64,000 bases of DNA from Thermohalobaculum sp039822785 (GTDB taxonomy: Bacteria; Pseudomonadota; Alphaproteobacteria; Rhodobacterales; Rhodobacteraceae), in NCBI GenBank assembly GCA_039822785.1, contig JBCBMO010000002.1, positions 1-64,000 of the forward strand, read 5' to 3'. Position 1 is the first letter of the stretch; every line of letters begins with the position of its first letter. The notes beneath the pieces were generated by a model. The model made no database searches, was not told the origin of the DNA, and saw only the letters and a list, made by a program, of their open reading frames with translations. The position numbers and the translations under genes are program-made. This document shows, one piece after another, positions 36,349 to 44,906 of the stretch.

Positions 36349-37583
36349 GCACCTACAAAAGCCTGAGAGCGCTGGTGGCCCGGCTGCGCGACGATTTGAA
36401 CAACCCCACAAAGCCGACTGCGCTCGTTCTGATTTACGCCTACAACCGGACTGGCAAAACACGCCTGTCGATGGAGTTCAAGGACGCTGGCAAGCGCAAG
36501 CATAAGACGAAGAACCCGACCGGAACCCCCGACACGCTCTATTTCAACGCCTTCACCGAGGATCTGTTCGTCTGGGAAAACGACCTGGACGGCGACAGCC
36601 TGCGCCGCCTGCAACTGAACGAGCAGTCGTCATTCTTCAACGGAATGACGGAGCTTGCGCTGGACGAGACCATCGCCCGCTACCTATCCCGTTATGCCGA
36701 CTTCGATTTCGACTTCACCTACAAGGAGGTTGAGCAGGGTGACGAGAAGCTGTTCAAACCGGACTATGTGAGCTTCAGCAAAGGCAGCGAGACCAACATC
36801 AAGGTATCGCGCGGCGAACAGAACATCTTCATCTGGTGCGTCTTCATGGCCATCTGCGAGCGGATGCTGGATGGGCATGAATCCTATCAGGGGAAGAAAT
36901 ACCTTTACATCGATGACCCGATCTCGTCGCTGGACGACAACAACGCGATTTCCGTCGCCTGTGACTTGGCCAAGCTCCTCCGGCGGGCGACCACGCGAAA
37001 GGATGCAGACGGGAATCCTGCGCCGATAAAGGTGATCTTCTCGTCCCACCACGCGCTGTTCTTCAACGTGATGTGCAACGAGCTCGGCCGGAAGATTGAT
37101 GATGTGCCTTCGGTTGCTCACCGGCGCTATTTCCTGCACCGGCCAAACGGTGACGACACCTACCTGCTTCAAGCGACGGCAGACACGCCCTTCTTTCACC
37201 ACGTGGCGACACTCGCCGAATTGCAGCGGGCGGCTGATCCGAGGAAAGGCAAGCTCTACACCTACCACTTCAACGCCCTGCGCAGTGTCATGGAGAAAAC
37301 AGCTTCATTCTTTGGCCACCCGACCATCGCCTTTTGCCTGAAGGCGCTGGACAACGAGGAAGACAGGGCGCTGTTCAACCGGGCCCTGAACCTGCTGAGC
37401 CACGGTGCCTATGCAATCCATGAACCAACCGAGATGGGCGAGGACAACAAGGAACTCTTCCGCCGCATCCTTCGAGAATTCATCGCTAGGTTCGAGTTCG
37501 CCCTGCCGGGCGCCGTCCCGGCCCGGCCACAAGCACCAGCACCGGCGCCTGCGCCCTTCCCCCAGGAAGCACCCGCACAATGA
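36345..37583 (+). CDS. PrrC-like anticodon nuclease candidate (ABC-type ATPase + HEPN-like C terminus)
   Basis: A 412-residue protein inside the hsd operon. The N-terminal ATPase has Walker A AYNRTGKT (32-39), a signature-like VSRGEQNIF (154-162), Walker B YLYIDDPISSLDD (186-198) and an H-loop IFSSHH (231-236). The C-terminal part has R313-x3-E317 (ALRSVMEK) and H353 in RALNLLSH, an R-x6-H HEPN-type motif. E. coli PrrC (396 residues, hsd-linked, cleaves tRNA-Lys) uses Arg320, Glu324 and His356, so spacing and place agree closely. A proline/alanine tail follows 390. Function as a nuclease is inference; a generic AAA-type RM accessory protein is the alternative. Confidence 0.7.
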   Translation: MSTYKSLRALVARLRDDLNNPTKPTALVLIYAYNRTGKTRLSMEFKDAGKRKHKTKNPTGTPDTLYFNAFTEDLFVWENDLDGDSLRRLQLNEQSSFFNGMTELALDETIARYLSRYADFDFDFTYKEVEQGDEKLFKPDYVSFSKGSETNIKVSRGEQNIFIWCVFMAICERMLDGHESYQGKKYLYIDDPISSLDDNNAISVACDLAKLLRRATTRKDADGNPAPIKVIFSSHHALFFNVMCNELGRKIDDVPSVAHRRYFLHRPNGDDTYLLQATADTPFFHHVATLAELQRAADPRKGKLYTYHFNALRSVMEKTASFFGHPTIAFCLKALDNEEDRALFNRALNLLSHGAYAIHEPTEMGEDNKELFRRILREFIARFEFALPGAVPARPQAPAPAPAPFPQEAPAQ

Positions 37584-39208
37584 ATGACCAAATCCAAAAA
37601 AAACTGGGCAAGACGCTTTGGAACATCGCCGACACGTTGCGCGGGGCGATGAATGCGGACGACTTCCGCGATTACATGCTGTCCTTCCTGTTCCTGCGCT
37701 ACCTCTCAGACAACTACGAGGCGGCGGCGAAGCGGGAACTCGGATCGGATTACCCCGACCTTCCGGACGTTCTCGAGCGGACTGGGGCCAGTACGCCGCT
37801 GCAGGCTTGGTACGAGGATAACCCCGACGACGTCGCCGAATTCGAAAAACAAATGCGCCGCAAGGTGCATTATGTGATTCAGCCGCCTTATCTATGGAAC
37901 AACATTGCCGATCTGGCACGCAGGCAGAGCGATGATCTGCTTCTAACGCTCTATGAAGGCTTCAAGTACATCGAGAACGAGTCCTTCCAGAGCACATTCG
38001 GCGGCCTGTTCTCCGAGATCAACCTCTACTCGGAAAAGCTGGGGAAGACGCAAGCGGACAAGAACAAGAAGCTGTGTTCGATCATTGCTGAGATCGCCCG
38101 GGGTCTGGCCGAATTCTCTGACGAAGTGGATCATCTGGGCGATGCATATGAATACCTCATCGGTCAGTTTGCTGCCGGTTCGGGCAAGAAAGCTGGTGAG
38201 TTCTACACACCGCAGCAGATTTCCGACATTCTTTCGGCGATCGTGACCCTAGACAGTCAGGACCCCGCGACAGGCCAGAAAGATCGTTTGGCTAGCGTCC
38301 TGGACTTTGCCTGCGGTTCGGGCTCGTTGTTGCTGAATGTGCGAAAGCGCATGGGCGCGCATGGCATTGGCAAGATCTTCGGTCAGGAAAGCAATATCAC
38401 GACCTACAACCTCGCCCGCATGAACATGCTGCTACACGGGGTGAAGGACACCGAGTTCGAGATCTTCCACGGCGATACCTTGACCAATGACTGGGACATC
38501 CTGCGTGAGCTGAACCCTGCCAAGAAGCCCTCTTTCGATGCCGTGGTGGCAAACCCTCCATTCAGTCTTCGTTGGGAGCCGACAGAGGCGATGGGCGACG
38601 ATGTGCGGTTTAAGAACTACGGCCTAGCGCCGAAGTCTGCCGCCGACTTCGCCTTCCTCCTGCACGGATTTCACTTTCTGAAGGATGACGGCGTCATGTC
38701 CATCATCCTCCCTCACGGCGTGCTCTTCCGGAGGGGGGCAGAGGAGCGCATCCGGACAAAGTTGCTGGAGGATGGTCACATCGACACGGTCATCGGCTTG
38801 CCGGCGAACCTTTTCTATTCCACAGGCATTCCGGTCTGCATCATCGTCCTGAAGAAGTGCAAGAAGCCGGACGACGTTCTCTTCATTAACGCAGCGGAGC
38901 ACTTTGCTAAGGGCAAGCGTCAGAATCATCTTACGGACGAGCACATTGGAAAGATCATTGAAACGTATCAGTTCCGCAAGGAAGAGGACCGCTACTCGAA
39001 GCGTGTGAGCATGGAGCGCATCGCTGAGGAGAATTACAATCTCAATATCTCTCGATATATCAGTACCGCCGTCGAGGAAGAAGAGATCTCCCTGAGGGAT
39101 ACCCAAGCGCAAATTGTCGATATTCAGAAGCAGGTGCGCGAGGCAACATCGCGGCACAACGAATTCCTGAAGCAACTTGGTCTTTCGGTGCTTCCTAGTG
39201 GTGATTGA
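37580..39208 (+). CDS. hsdM: Type I restriction-modification methyltransferase subunit M
   Basis: A 542-residue N6-adenine methyltransferase. The helical N-terminal domain (KTLWNIADTLRGAMNADDFRDYML) is followed by the SAM-binding VLDFACGSGSLLLNVRKRM and the catalytic NPPF in FDAVVANPPFSLRW at about residue 324-327, then a C-terminal helical tail for HsdS contact. It appears full length. ATG overlaps the stop of the PrrC-like gene. The order hsdR-hsdS-X-hsdM differs from the commoner hsdM-hsdS-hsdR. Confidence 0.96.
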   Translation: MNDQIQKKLGKTLWNIADTLRGAMNADDFRDYMLSFLFLRYLSDNYEAAAKRELGSDYPDLPDVLERTGASTPLQAWYEDNPDDVAEFEKQMRRKVHYVIQPPYLWNNIADLARRQSDDLLLTLYEGFKYIENESFQSTFGGLFSEINLYSEKLGKTQADKNKKLCSIIAEIARGLAEFSDEVDHLGDAYEYLIGQFAAGSGKKAGEFYTPQQISDILSAIVTLDSQDPATGQKDRLASVLDFACGSGSLLLNVRKRMGAHGIGKIFGQESNITTYNLARMNMLLHGVKDTEFEIFHGDTLTNDWDILRELNPAKKPSFDAVVANPPFSLRWEPTEAMGDDVRFKNYGLAPKSAADFAFLLHGFHFLKDDGVMSIILPHGVLFRRGAEERIRTKLLEDGHIDTVIGLPANLFYSTGIPVCIIVLKKCKKPDDVLFINAAEHFAKGKRQNHLTDEHIGKIIETYQFRKEEDRYSKRVSMERIAEENYNLNISRYISTAVEEEEISLRDTQAQIVDIQKQVREATSRHNEFLKQLGLSVLPSGD

Positions 39209-39450
39209 TTTGACATTGGCGAAGATCATGTGGTTCTGGCGAAGGTCGGGTTTGGTGAGCCGCACGGCAGCGAAGGTAAACCGCGCTCAATGGCGGCTTT
39301 GGGCCGACACTGATAGTCGGCACTTGCCGCTCACGACCTTTCGCGGCGAAGCACAACATGACCGTTCGGCGCCTTTCTCCAAGGTTGCCGAGTTGCTGCG
39401 AGTAGTGGCCTCCTACTGTTGGTGCGGGAGACAGAAGACGCACGGTAGGC
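39209..39450. other. Spacer after hsdM with a degenerate intergenic repeat
   Basis: 242 bases without a gene. At 39263-39307 the words ACGGCAGCG and AATGGCGGCTTTGGGCCGA occur about 27 bases apart, recalling the two conserved blocks of the dispersed repeat found at 48.9, 55.3 and 57.7 kb but with closer spacing. This marks the likely right margin of the hsd segment. Confidence 0.45.
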
Positions 39451-41151
39451 TTATATGATATCCAGGCGGGACACCGTCTCGGCGGTAAGTAGGCTAGTCT
39501 TACGCATCAGCGACACGGGGTATTCCGGGTCGAACAGCAGCTTGTCGATCGAGAAGCTGTCCTCGATCCGACGCAACTGTTCGGCAGCGTCGAGCGTTGC
39601 GTCCCGATCACCCCGCGCCGCGTGCAACGCAACCAGATAGCGTAGCGGCGGTCGGAAACTTGGCGCCAGCGCACTGGCCGACGTGCCGAAGCGGATTGCC
39701 TCCTCGCGACGCCCGGTGAGGGCCGCGGTCAGCGAGCGTTGGAAATCGGCCCAGAACTTTAGCGACGAGCGCTCCGTAAGACTCTGCGCTATCACCGCCG
39801 CCGCATGTGCCATCTCCAGTTCACCGCGATAGAGCGTGACATTCGCCCAGGACCACCAAGCCAGCGGGTTGGCGCGATTGGCTGACACCGCCTGCTGCGA
39901 GAGCAGGGTACTGGCCTCTAGATCCCGCTCCAGGAGCATCTTGGCATTCGCCACCGCGGCCAGGACGTGGGAGTTCAGGGGCTCAAGCTCCATCGCGCGG
40001 GCGCAATGCTCGGCACACTCAGCCTTCAGCACCAGGACATCGTCGGCCGCCAACTCGACGAAGCGAATGACGGCAAGCTGTGCCCGCCACGCATAGTAGA
40101 GGCCCCGCGGTTCGCGCTCGATGGCCGCGGCGAACATGTGCTCCGCCTCCAGAAGCTCGCTGTGGCGCATCGAGAACATCTTCCGCAAGCCCGCGATCGC
40201 CGTCACTTGTGCCGCCGCCTCGCGCCCGGTCGGACCGCCGCCGGAGACAGCTGGCGCAAGGTTGCGGGTCAGCGCCTGAAGCAGACGGTGGACAAGTGCC
40301 AGACACGCCACGTTCTCGCTCATCAACGAGAGAGGCAGGGCCACCATGGCGTGCTCGGCCCAGAAGGACCGCAACGTACCCGCCTCCTCCAACGTCACCC
40401 GCAGGCCAAGTTGGTCTACGCCGCAGACGAAGGCCTTCACAGTCACGATCAGCGAGCCGGGGCTCGGGATGGTCCGTGGCGTCGCAGTGGTCAGGATGGT
40501 GTAGACGTGAATTTCCAGCACCTCGCGCATCGAGTGCGCGGCTGCGTCGATGAACAACGTTTCCAGCAGTCGCGCATCCGCTCCACCATCGCCCGCCGCA
40601 ATGAGGGCAATCGCGGGGCCGTGAAAGCCAGGCTGGGGTGCGTCCGAACTTGAATTCGGCAGAGGCGCGGTCGGTTGCGCGGCAGCGGCGGTCGCTTGCG
40701 CGTAGTGGGCGCGCATGTCGCGCAGCCAGGTCTCGAACTCCGGATCCCGGAGGTCGATTCCCTGCAGGAACTCCGCCTCACTCGAGGGGCAGGTCCGGTC
40801 GAAGGCGATCCGGATCCGCTCGTGGTCGAGCGCGATCATGCTGCGATCGGCAACGAGCGCCTGGGCATGTATGCCCAGGGCTCGCCGCGCCTCAACAAGC
40901 GCCTGGCGAAGACTGCCGGCGGCTTGGCGGGGGGCGCGGTCGCTCCAGAGCTTGTCCTGCAACCAAGCGCGGCTGCGCCGGTGCGCCCGGCCCGTGGCGA
41001 GCAACGCCAATAGACCGCAAGCCTTCGTGCTGGAGGGTGTCAGGTCTTGCCCGTTGTCACTTACAACTGAGAACGGTCCAAAGAGAGACAGCGTGATGCG
41101 CTTCACCGTTTCATCATGCGATTGACGGCTCGACACAATCGGACTCCGCAC
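39451..41151 (-). CDS. BTAD/SARP-like winged-helix regulator with TPR-type C terminus
   Basis: About 566 residues. The N terminus reads VKRITLSLFGPFSVVSDNG, then TKACGLLALLATGRAHRRSRAWLQDKLWSDRAPRQAAGSLRQALVEARR, the OmpR-type winged helix followed by the start of a BTAD-like domain seen in SARP and MalT-like regulators. The second half (from about residue 330) is a helical repeat region consistent with TPRs (ELLEAEHMFAAAIEREPRGLYYAWRAQLAV). No ATPase domain is present. The start is uncertain: GTG 41151 has GAGG 9 bases upstream, GTG 41106 lies directly before the domain. It is divergent from the PAP2 gene and may regulate the protease locus. Confidence 0.75.
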   Translation of the reverse strand: MRSPIVSSRQSHDETVKRITLSLFGPFSVVSDNGQDLTPSSTKACGLLALLATGRAHRRSRAWLQDKLWSDRAPRQAAGSLRQALVEARRALGIHAQALVADRSMIALDHERIRIAFDRTCPSSEAEFLQGIDLRDPEFETWLRDMRAHYAQATAAAAQPTAPLPNSSSDAPQPGFHGPAIALIAAGDGGADARLLETLFIDAAAHSMREVLEIHVYTILTTATPRTIPSPGSLIVTVKAFVCGVDQLGLRVTLEEAGTLRSFWAEHAMVALPLSLMSENVACLALVHRLLQALTRNLAPAVSGGGPTGREAAAQVTAIAGLRKMFSMRHSELLEAEHMFAAAIEREPRGLYYAWRAQLAVIRFVELAADDVLVLKAECAEHCARAMELEPLNSHVLAAVANAKMLLERDLEASTLLSQQAVSANRANPLAWWSWANVTLYRGELEMAHAAAVIAQSLTERSSLKFWADFQRSLTAALTGRREEAIRFGTSASALAPSFRPPLRYLVALHAARGDRDATLDAAEQLRRIEDSFSIDKLLFDPEYPVSLMRKTSLLTAETVSRLDII

Positions 41152-41341
41152 CTGGAGCAACCTCAAATGATGCTTGACGTTAACGCATCTTGAACTCCGC
41201 AAGCAACGACGCTGCGCGGTCTCTAGATGGGTTTGTGTCGTCAGAGCAGCGTCAAAAGCGTCTGCCCCCGCGTTGACTGTGTCCCCCCTCATGAAGACAT
41301 CCTGAGTGCAAGGTAATGGTTAACCCTTTCGGAGAGGTCGC

Positions 41342-42445
41342 ATGATTGAGATCGGTGGCGGTGCAGGTGGTGGTGCAGGCGGCGGCGCCGGTGGCGGTGC
41401 GGGCGGCGGTGCGGGGGGCGGCGCCGGTGGTGGCGCGGGCGGCGGTGCCGGACGCTTGGGCGAAGCGACGGCACATGCGGGCAGCGGCCCTTCTCCCCTT
41501 CTGACTCAGGCGCTTACGGTTATCCATGACGCGATCGCGGGCTACTGGGACCTTGGCGGAGAGACCCCGCGCTTCCCAAGCCCGCCCGATGATCTGGGCT
41601 ATCTGACGGCCACCCGGCGCACACAGTTGCTGACCGGCGCGATGGCCGGGCATTTTCACGTCGACCCGACCTCCGGCGACGCCAACGCGGGAAAAGCCAC
41701 ACTGGAGGTTGGCGGCCACGAGGCGCTGAGCCTGCATCGGCCGGGCCGTGACGTCTTCGAAGCCCAGCTTATCTACCTGCGCAACTATGCGGACCTGCGC
41801 GTCGACAGGAATGCCGAGATCCTCGTCCAAATCGGCGACATCCTGTCCTTCTTCGGTGCGATCGGCCTGATGAATTCACGCCGCAACGAATCAACGCTCA
41901 AGCTTCTGTCGGCCGTGCAGTCGCTGGCGATTCTGATCGAGATGCAGATGAAGCACCTGTGCTGGGTGCCCCGGCCGATCGAACTCCTGCCGCATGTCCA
42001 GCCGGTGATCCAGACGCCGGATCATTCGAGCTTCCCTTCCGGCCATGCCACCGAGGCCTTCGCGGTCGCAACCGTCATGAACGCCCTGATGCAGGGCGGT
42101 GAGCGGGCGTACGAAGGCGTGACGGAAAACCGGATGCCCTTCCGTCTCGCCCAGCGTATCGCGGTCAACCGCACTGTCGCGGGCGTCCACTACCCCATCG
42201 ACACGGCGGCCGGCGCCGTCCTGGGCTGCGCCCTGGGCGAGGCCGTGATCGCGATGGGCGAGGGCGGCGGCACGTTCAAGGCAACCGATTTCGAAGACGA
42301 CAGCTTCGCCGGAAGTGCCGATTTCACGCGCGGCTGGCTGAAGGAGATTCTGGGCACTGGCACGGGGCGCTCCGCCCCGGGCAACAAGTTTGTGGAGATC
42401 TGCTACGACGCGGCCAAGGACGAGTGGCCGAGAGCAGGGGGCTGA
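41342..42445 (+). CDS. PAP2 / vanadium haloperoxidase-like phosphatase with (GGGA)8 N terminus
   Basis: A 367-residue protein. Residues 5-36 are eight perfect GGGA repeats, then a normal domain. Acid phosphatase motifs are present: K-x6-RP in KHLCWVPRPIE, the PSGH motif in SSFPSGHATEAF, and R-x5-H-x3-D in RTVAGVHYPIDTAAG, all three needed for the PAP2 or vanadate-binding site. There are no obvious transmembrane helices and no signal peptide, so it resembles the soluble haloperoxidase branch more than membrane lipid phosphatases. The gene ends 4 bases before the first protease gene begins, so they are co-transcribed. Confidence 0.82.
   Translation: MIEIGGGAGGGAGGGAGGGAGGGAGGGAGGGAGGGAGRLGEATAHAGSGPSPLLTQALTVIHDAIAGYWDLGGETPRFPSPPDDLGYLTATRRTQLLTGAMAGHFHVDPTSGDANAGKATLEVGGHEALSLHRPGRDVFEAQLIYLRNYADLRVDRNAEILVQIGDILSFFGAIGLMNSRRNESTLKLLSAVQSLAILIEMQMKHLCWVPRPIELLPHVQPVIQTPDHSSFPSGHATEAFAVATVMNALMQGGERAYEGVTENRMPFRLAQRIAVNRTVAGVHYPIDTAAGAVLGCALGEAVIAMGEGGGTFKATDFEDDSFAGSADFTRGWLKEILGTGTGRSAPGNKFVEICYDAAKDEWPRAGG
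41354..41449 (+). repeat. Tandem 12-base coding repeat, eight units
   Basis: Eight consecutive 12-base units encoding Gly-Gly-Gly-Ala at the start of the PAP2-like gene. The units are not identical at third positions (GGT, GGC, GGG, GCA, GCC, GCG all used), so the protein repeat is conserved while the DNA has diverged. Confidence 0.9.
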
Positions 42446-42449
42446 AGAG

Positions 42450-44672
42450 ATGGCTCTCGACCTGAAAGGATTTCTTCAACTCTTGGCTGACTGGGAGCCG
42501 AGGCAGTCGATCTACGCGCATTGGTGGTTCATTTCGCGCGATGGTGAGGTAGACGACGGATCCTGCGACCAGAAACCCACGTCGCCTAGCGGCCTCGTCT
42601 TTCTGCCAACGTTCGACCTCAGCACCTACGACGACAAGGCGCGAACGGGCGATACGATTATCGAGTGGCTGACTGCGCCACTGGATCAAACGAAGGGGGT
42701 GGAGGCCTCGGCCATACTCCCGACCGACGAATACGAGGTTCCCGGCGATTATCGAGCGCTGCCGCCGGACATGACCGCGGAGTTTCCGCCGCTGTTCCTC
42801 CCCGTTCCCGCCTTCGCTGTGAACTGTGGCTTCGAGTACGGGGACGACTGGGTGCCCGAGGCACCGCTTCCGACGGTGCCGCGCGACACGGTCATCGTCG
42901 GCGTCATCGACACGGGCATCGGCCTCGGCAACAGCCGTTTCCGCAACGCCGAGCGGAAGACCCGCTTCCTGGCGGCGTGGCAGCAGTCCGGCGTGCGCCC
43001 GAAGGATGGGACGGAGCAGGCCTATCTCCCCTTCGGCACCGAACTCTACCGCGACGATATCGACGCACTGTTGGCGGAGCACAGCCCTCAGGGGCTCCAC
43101 GGGCCGCTGGACGAGACCTCCTTCAATGAAGATGCCAAGCTGGTTGACTTCCTGCACCGCTATGGCCACCGCGAGCTGGGCGGCCGGACCGCCCACGGGA
43201 CCCACGTGCTCGACCTCGCCGCGGGCTTCGACCCCGCGGATACCGATGCCACGGCCGCAGATCAGCGGGAGCGCACGGCACTCATCGCGGTCAACCTGCC
43301 TCACCGGGACACCTATGGCCTGTCCGGCGCCTTCCTCGACTTCTTCGCACTGCTCGCGATCAAGCGCATCGCGCAGCTCTCGGACAAGATCTGGCTGAAG
43401 AGCCTCCCGGACGAAGAGAGAGGGCCGTTCCCGGTGCTGGGCTTTCCCATCGTGATCAACATGTCCTTCGGCAAGAACGGCGGGCCGAAGGACGGGAACG
43501 CGTTCTTCAACCGGGCCTTCCGCGAGATGAACCGTAACCGCATCCGGACGGGATGGGCCCCCGTCGTCCTGTCGGTCCCGGTCGGCAACGACAATCTCGA
43601 ACGTGGCACGGCGGTCTTGGAACTGCCGCCAGGGCATCGTTGCGCCTTGCCGTGGCGGACCCTGCCTGAGGATCAGTCCGCCAACTTCCTAGAGATCTGG
43701 ACGACTTCGCTGCCCTGCGAAGCCGAGTGCACGCCAGACGAAGCACCTGCCCCCCTGGCCATCGCGGTAGCACCCCCGGGCGAGGAACCGGGGGAGCCTG
43801 AGGTCCTCGAACACGGAGATCCCGTGACATTCGAGGACGATGCATTCGACAAGCCCTATGCCCGGCTCTACCCCCTCGTCGTTGTCGAGGAGGCCGGGCC
43901 GGGCGAGCCGACGAAGTTTCGCCAGTGCTATGTTCTTTGCAGTGCCGCAACGCTGCGCCACGAGCCGCCGATCACCATGGCACGGTCCGGCAATTGGACC
44001 ATCGTCCTGGAGAACCAGCGTAGTGAGCCGCTGAAGATCAGGCTGAATGTCCAAACCGACCAATCCACGCTGCCCTACGCGGCAACTGGGCTCAGGCCGA
44101 TCTTCGATGACCCCGACTATGTCCGCTATTCCGAACACGGGCGGCTTCGCGACAGCTTTCGGTACCCCTACCAGATCGGGGACGACGACCATGACTGCTC
44201 GGGTTTCACGCGCCGGCGCGGAACCCTGAACGACACGGCGAGCGCGAAAGGCGGCATGGTCGCGATCGCCGGCTACCGCTCCAGCGATGGTCGTCCGGCC
44301 GTCTACTCCGCCGCAGGGCGCGTGGAGGAGGAGACGCCGGCCTCCGGGCGGCGCGAGCCGACCGTGGCCTTGCCGACGGACGATGCGCCAGCGCATCTCG
44401 GCCGCCACGCCTCCGGGGCGGCAAGCGGGTCGGTCGTGGCCTTGCAGGGCACGAGCTTCGCAACCGCGGCGGCAACCCGCCTTCTGGCCGAACACTACCT
44501 GCGCGAGGGGGCCAGCCGCTTGTTCGACCCCAATGCCTATTTGGAGACCCTGGCCATCGGGCATGAGCTGGGTGCCTGGCCGGACAGCAAGGCCGCGCCG
44601 GCGAAGGTCGGCAAGGGACGCCTGCCGTCGGTCGAGCGTCCCAGGATCACGCGCCTGACACCGGAGGGATGA
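42450..44672 (+). CDS. Divergent subtilisin-family (S8) serine protease, 740 residues
   Basis: A large cytoplasmic-looking S8 protease with no signal peptide. Catalytic residues are D154 in VIGVIDTGIG-like GVIDTGIG, H249 in RTAHGTHVLDL and S669 in LQGTSFATAAA; the oxyanion Asn is N380 in VPVGNDN. There is a roughly 290-residue insertion between the Asn block and the Ser block, containing a beta-rich segment (PCEAECTPDEAPAPLAI...), which is unusual for the family. The ATG at 42450 follows GCTGAAGAG. The gene ends with a very strong terminator, so the second protease is separately transcribed. Confidence 0.88.
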   Translation: MALDLKGFLQLLADWEPRQSIYAHWWFISRDGEVDDGSCDQKPTSPSGLVFLPTFDLSTYDDKARTGDTIIEWLTAPLDQTKGVEASAILPTDEYEVPGDYRALPPDMTAEFPPLFLPVPAFAVNCGFEYGDDWVPEAPLPTVPRDTVIVGVIDTGIGLGNSRFRNAERKTRFLAAWQQSGVRPKDGTEQAYLPFGTELYRDDIDALLAEHSPQGLHGPLDETSFNEDAKLVDFLHRYGHRELGGRTAHGTHVLDLAAGFDPADTDATAADQRERTALIAVNLPHRDTYGLSGAFLDFFALLAIKRIAQLSDKIWLKSLPDEERGPFPVLGFPIVINMSFGKNGGPKDGNAFFNRAFREMNRNRIRTGWAPVVLSVPVGNDNLERGTAVLELPPGHRCALPWRTLPEDQSANFLEIWTTSLPCEAECTPDEAPAPLAIAVAPPGEEPGEPEVLEHGDPVTFEDDAFDKPYARLYPLVVVEEAGPGEPTKFRQCYVLCSAATLRHEPPITMARSGNWTIVLENQRSEPLKIRLNVQTDQSTLPYAATGLRPIFDDPDYVRYSEHGRLRDSFRYPYQIGDDDHDCSGFTRRRGTLNDTASAKGGMVAIAGYRSSDGRPAVYSAAGRVEEETPASGRREPTVALPTDDAPAHLGRHASGAASGSVVALQGTSFATAAATRLLAEHYLREGASRLFDPNAYLETLAIGHELGAWPDSKAAPAKVGKGRLPSVERPRITRLTPEG

Positions 44673-44710
44673 GCCTGGGCAGGCAGCCGCTGAACGACGG
44701 AAGGATCTGG

Positions 44711-44745
44711 CGCCTCCGGTGCTACACAGCACCGGAGGCGTTTTT
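44711..44745 (+). terminator. Strong intrinsic terminator after the first protease
   Basis: Perfect 13-base arms CGCCTCCGGTGCT (44711-44723) and its complement (44728-44740), loop ACAC, followed directly by TTTTTCGTTT. The best rho-independent terminator in the window. Confidence 0.9.
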
Positions 44746-44906
44746 CGTTTCAACGCACCGTTAACCGCAGGATTTGACGGTGCGTTGACGATCCAACGCC
44801 CCGTCTTTGGCGCTCGGCTGACGGCCATCGCCGACCTTCCATGGGCCAACCCGCTACCAAACCGGCGCCGAAGCCAGGCGTCGCTCAGACAGGAAAGGCC
44901 CTCAGC

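Noticed and set aside
26468..39450. attL/attR direct repeats of the tRNA 3' end
   Set aside because: I could find no second copy of the tRNA-Ser 3' segment in the window, so island ends remain undefined.
42324..43637. Long minus-strand frame under the first S8 protease
   Set aside because: Antisense shadow; the plus strand shows an intact protease triad in this interval.
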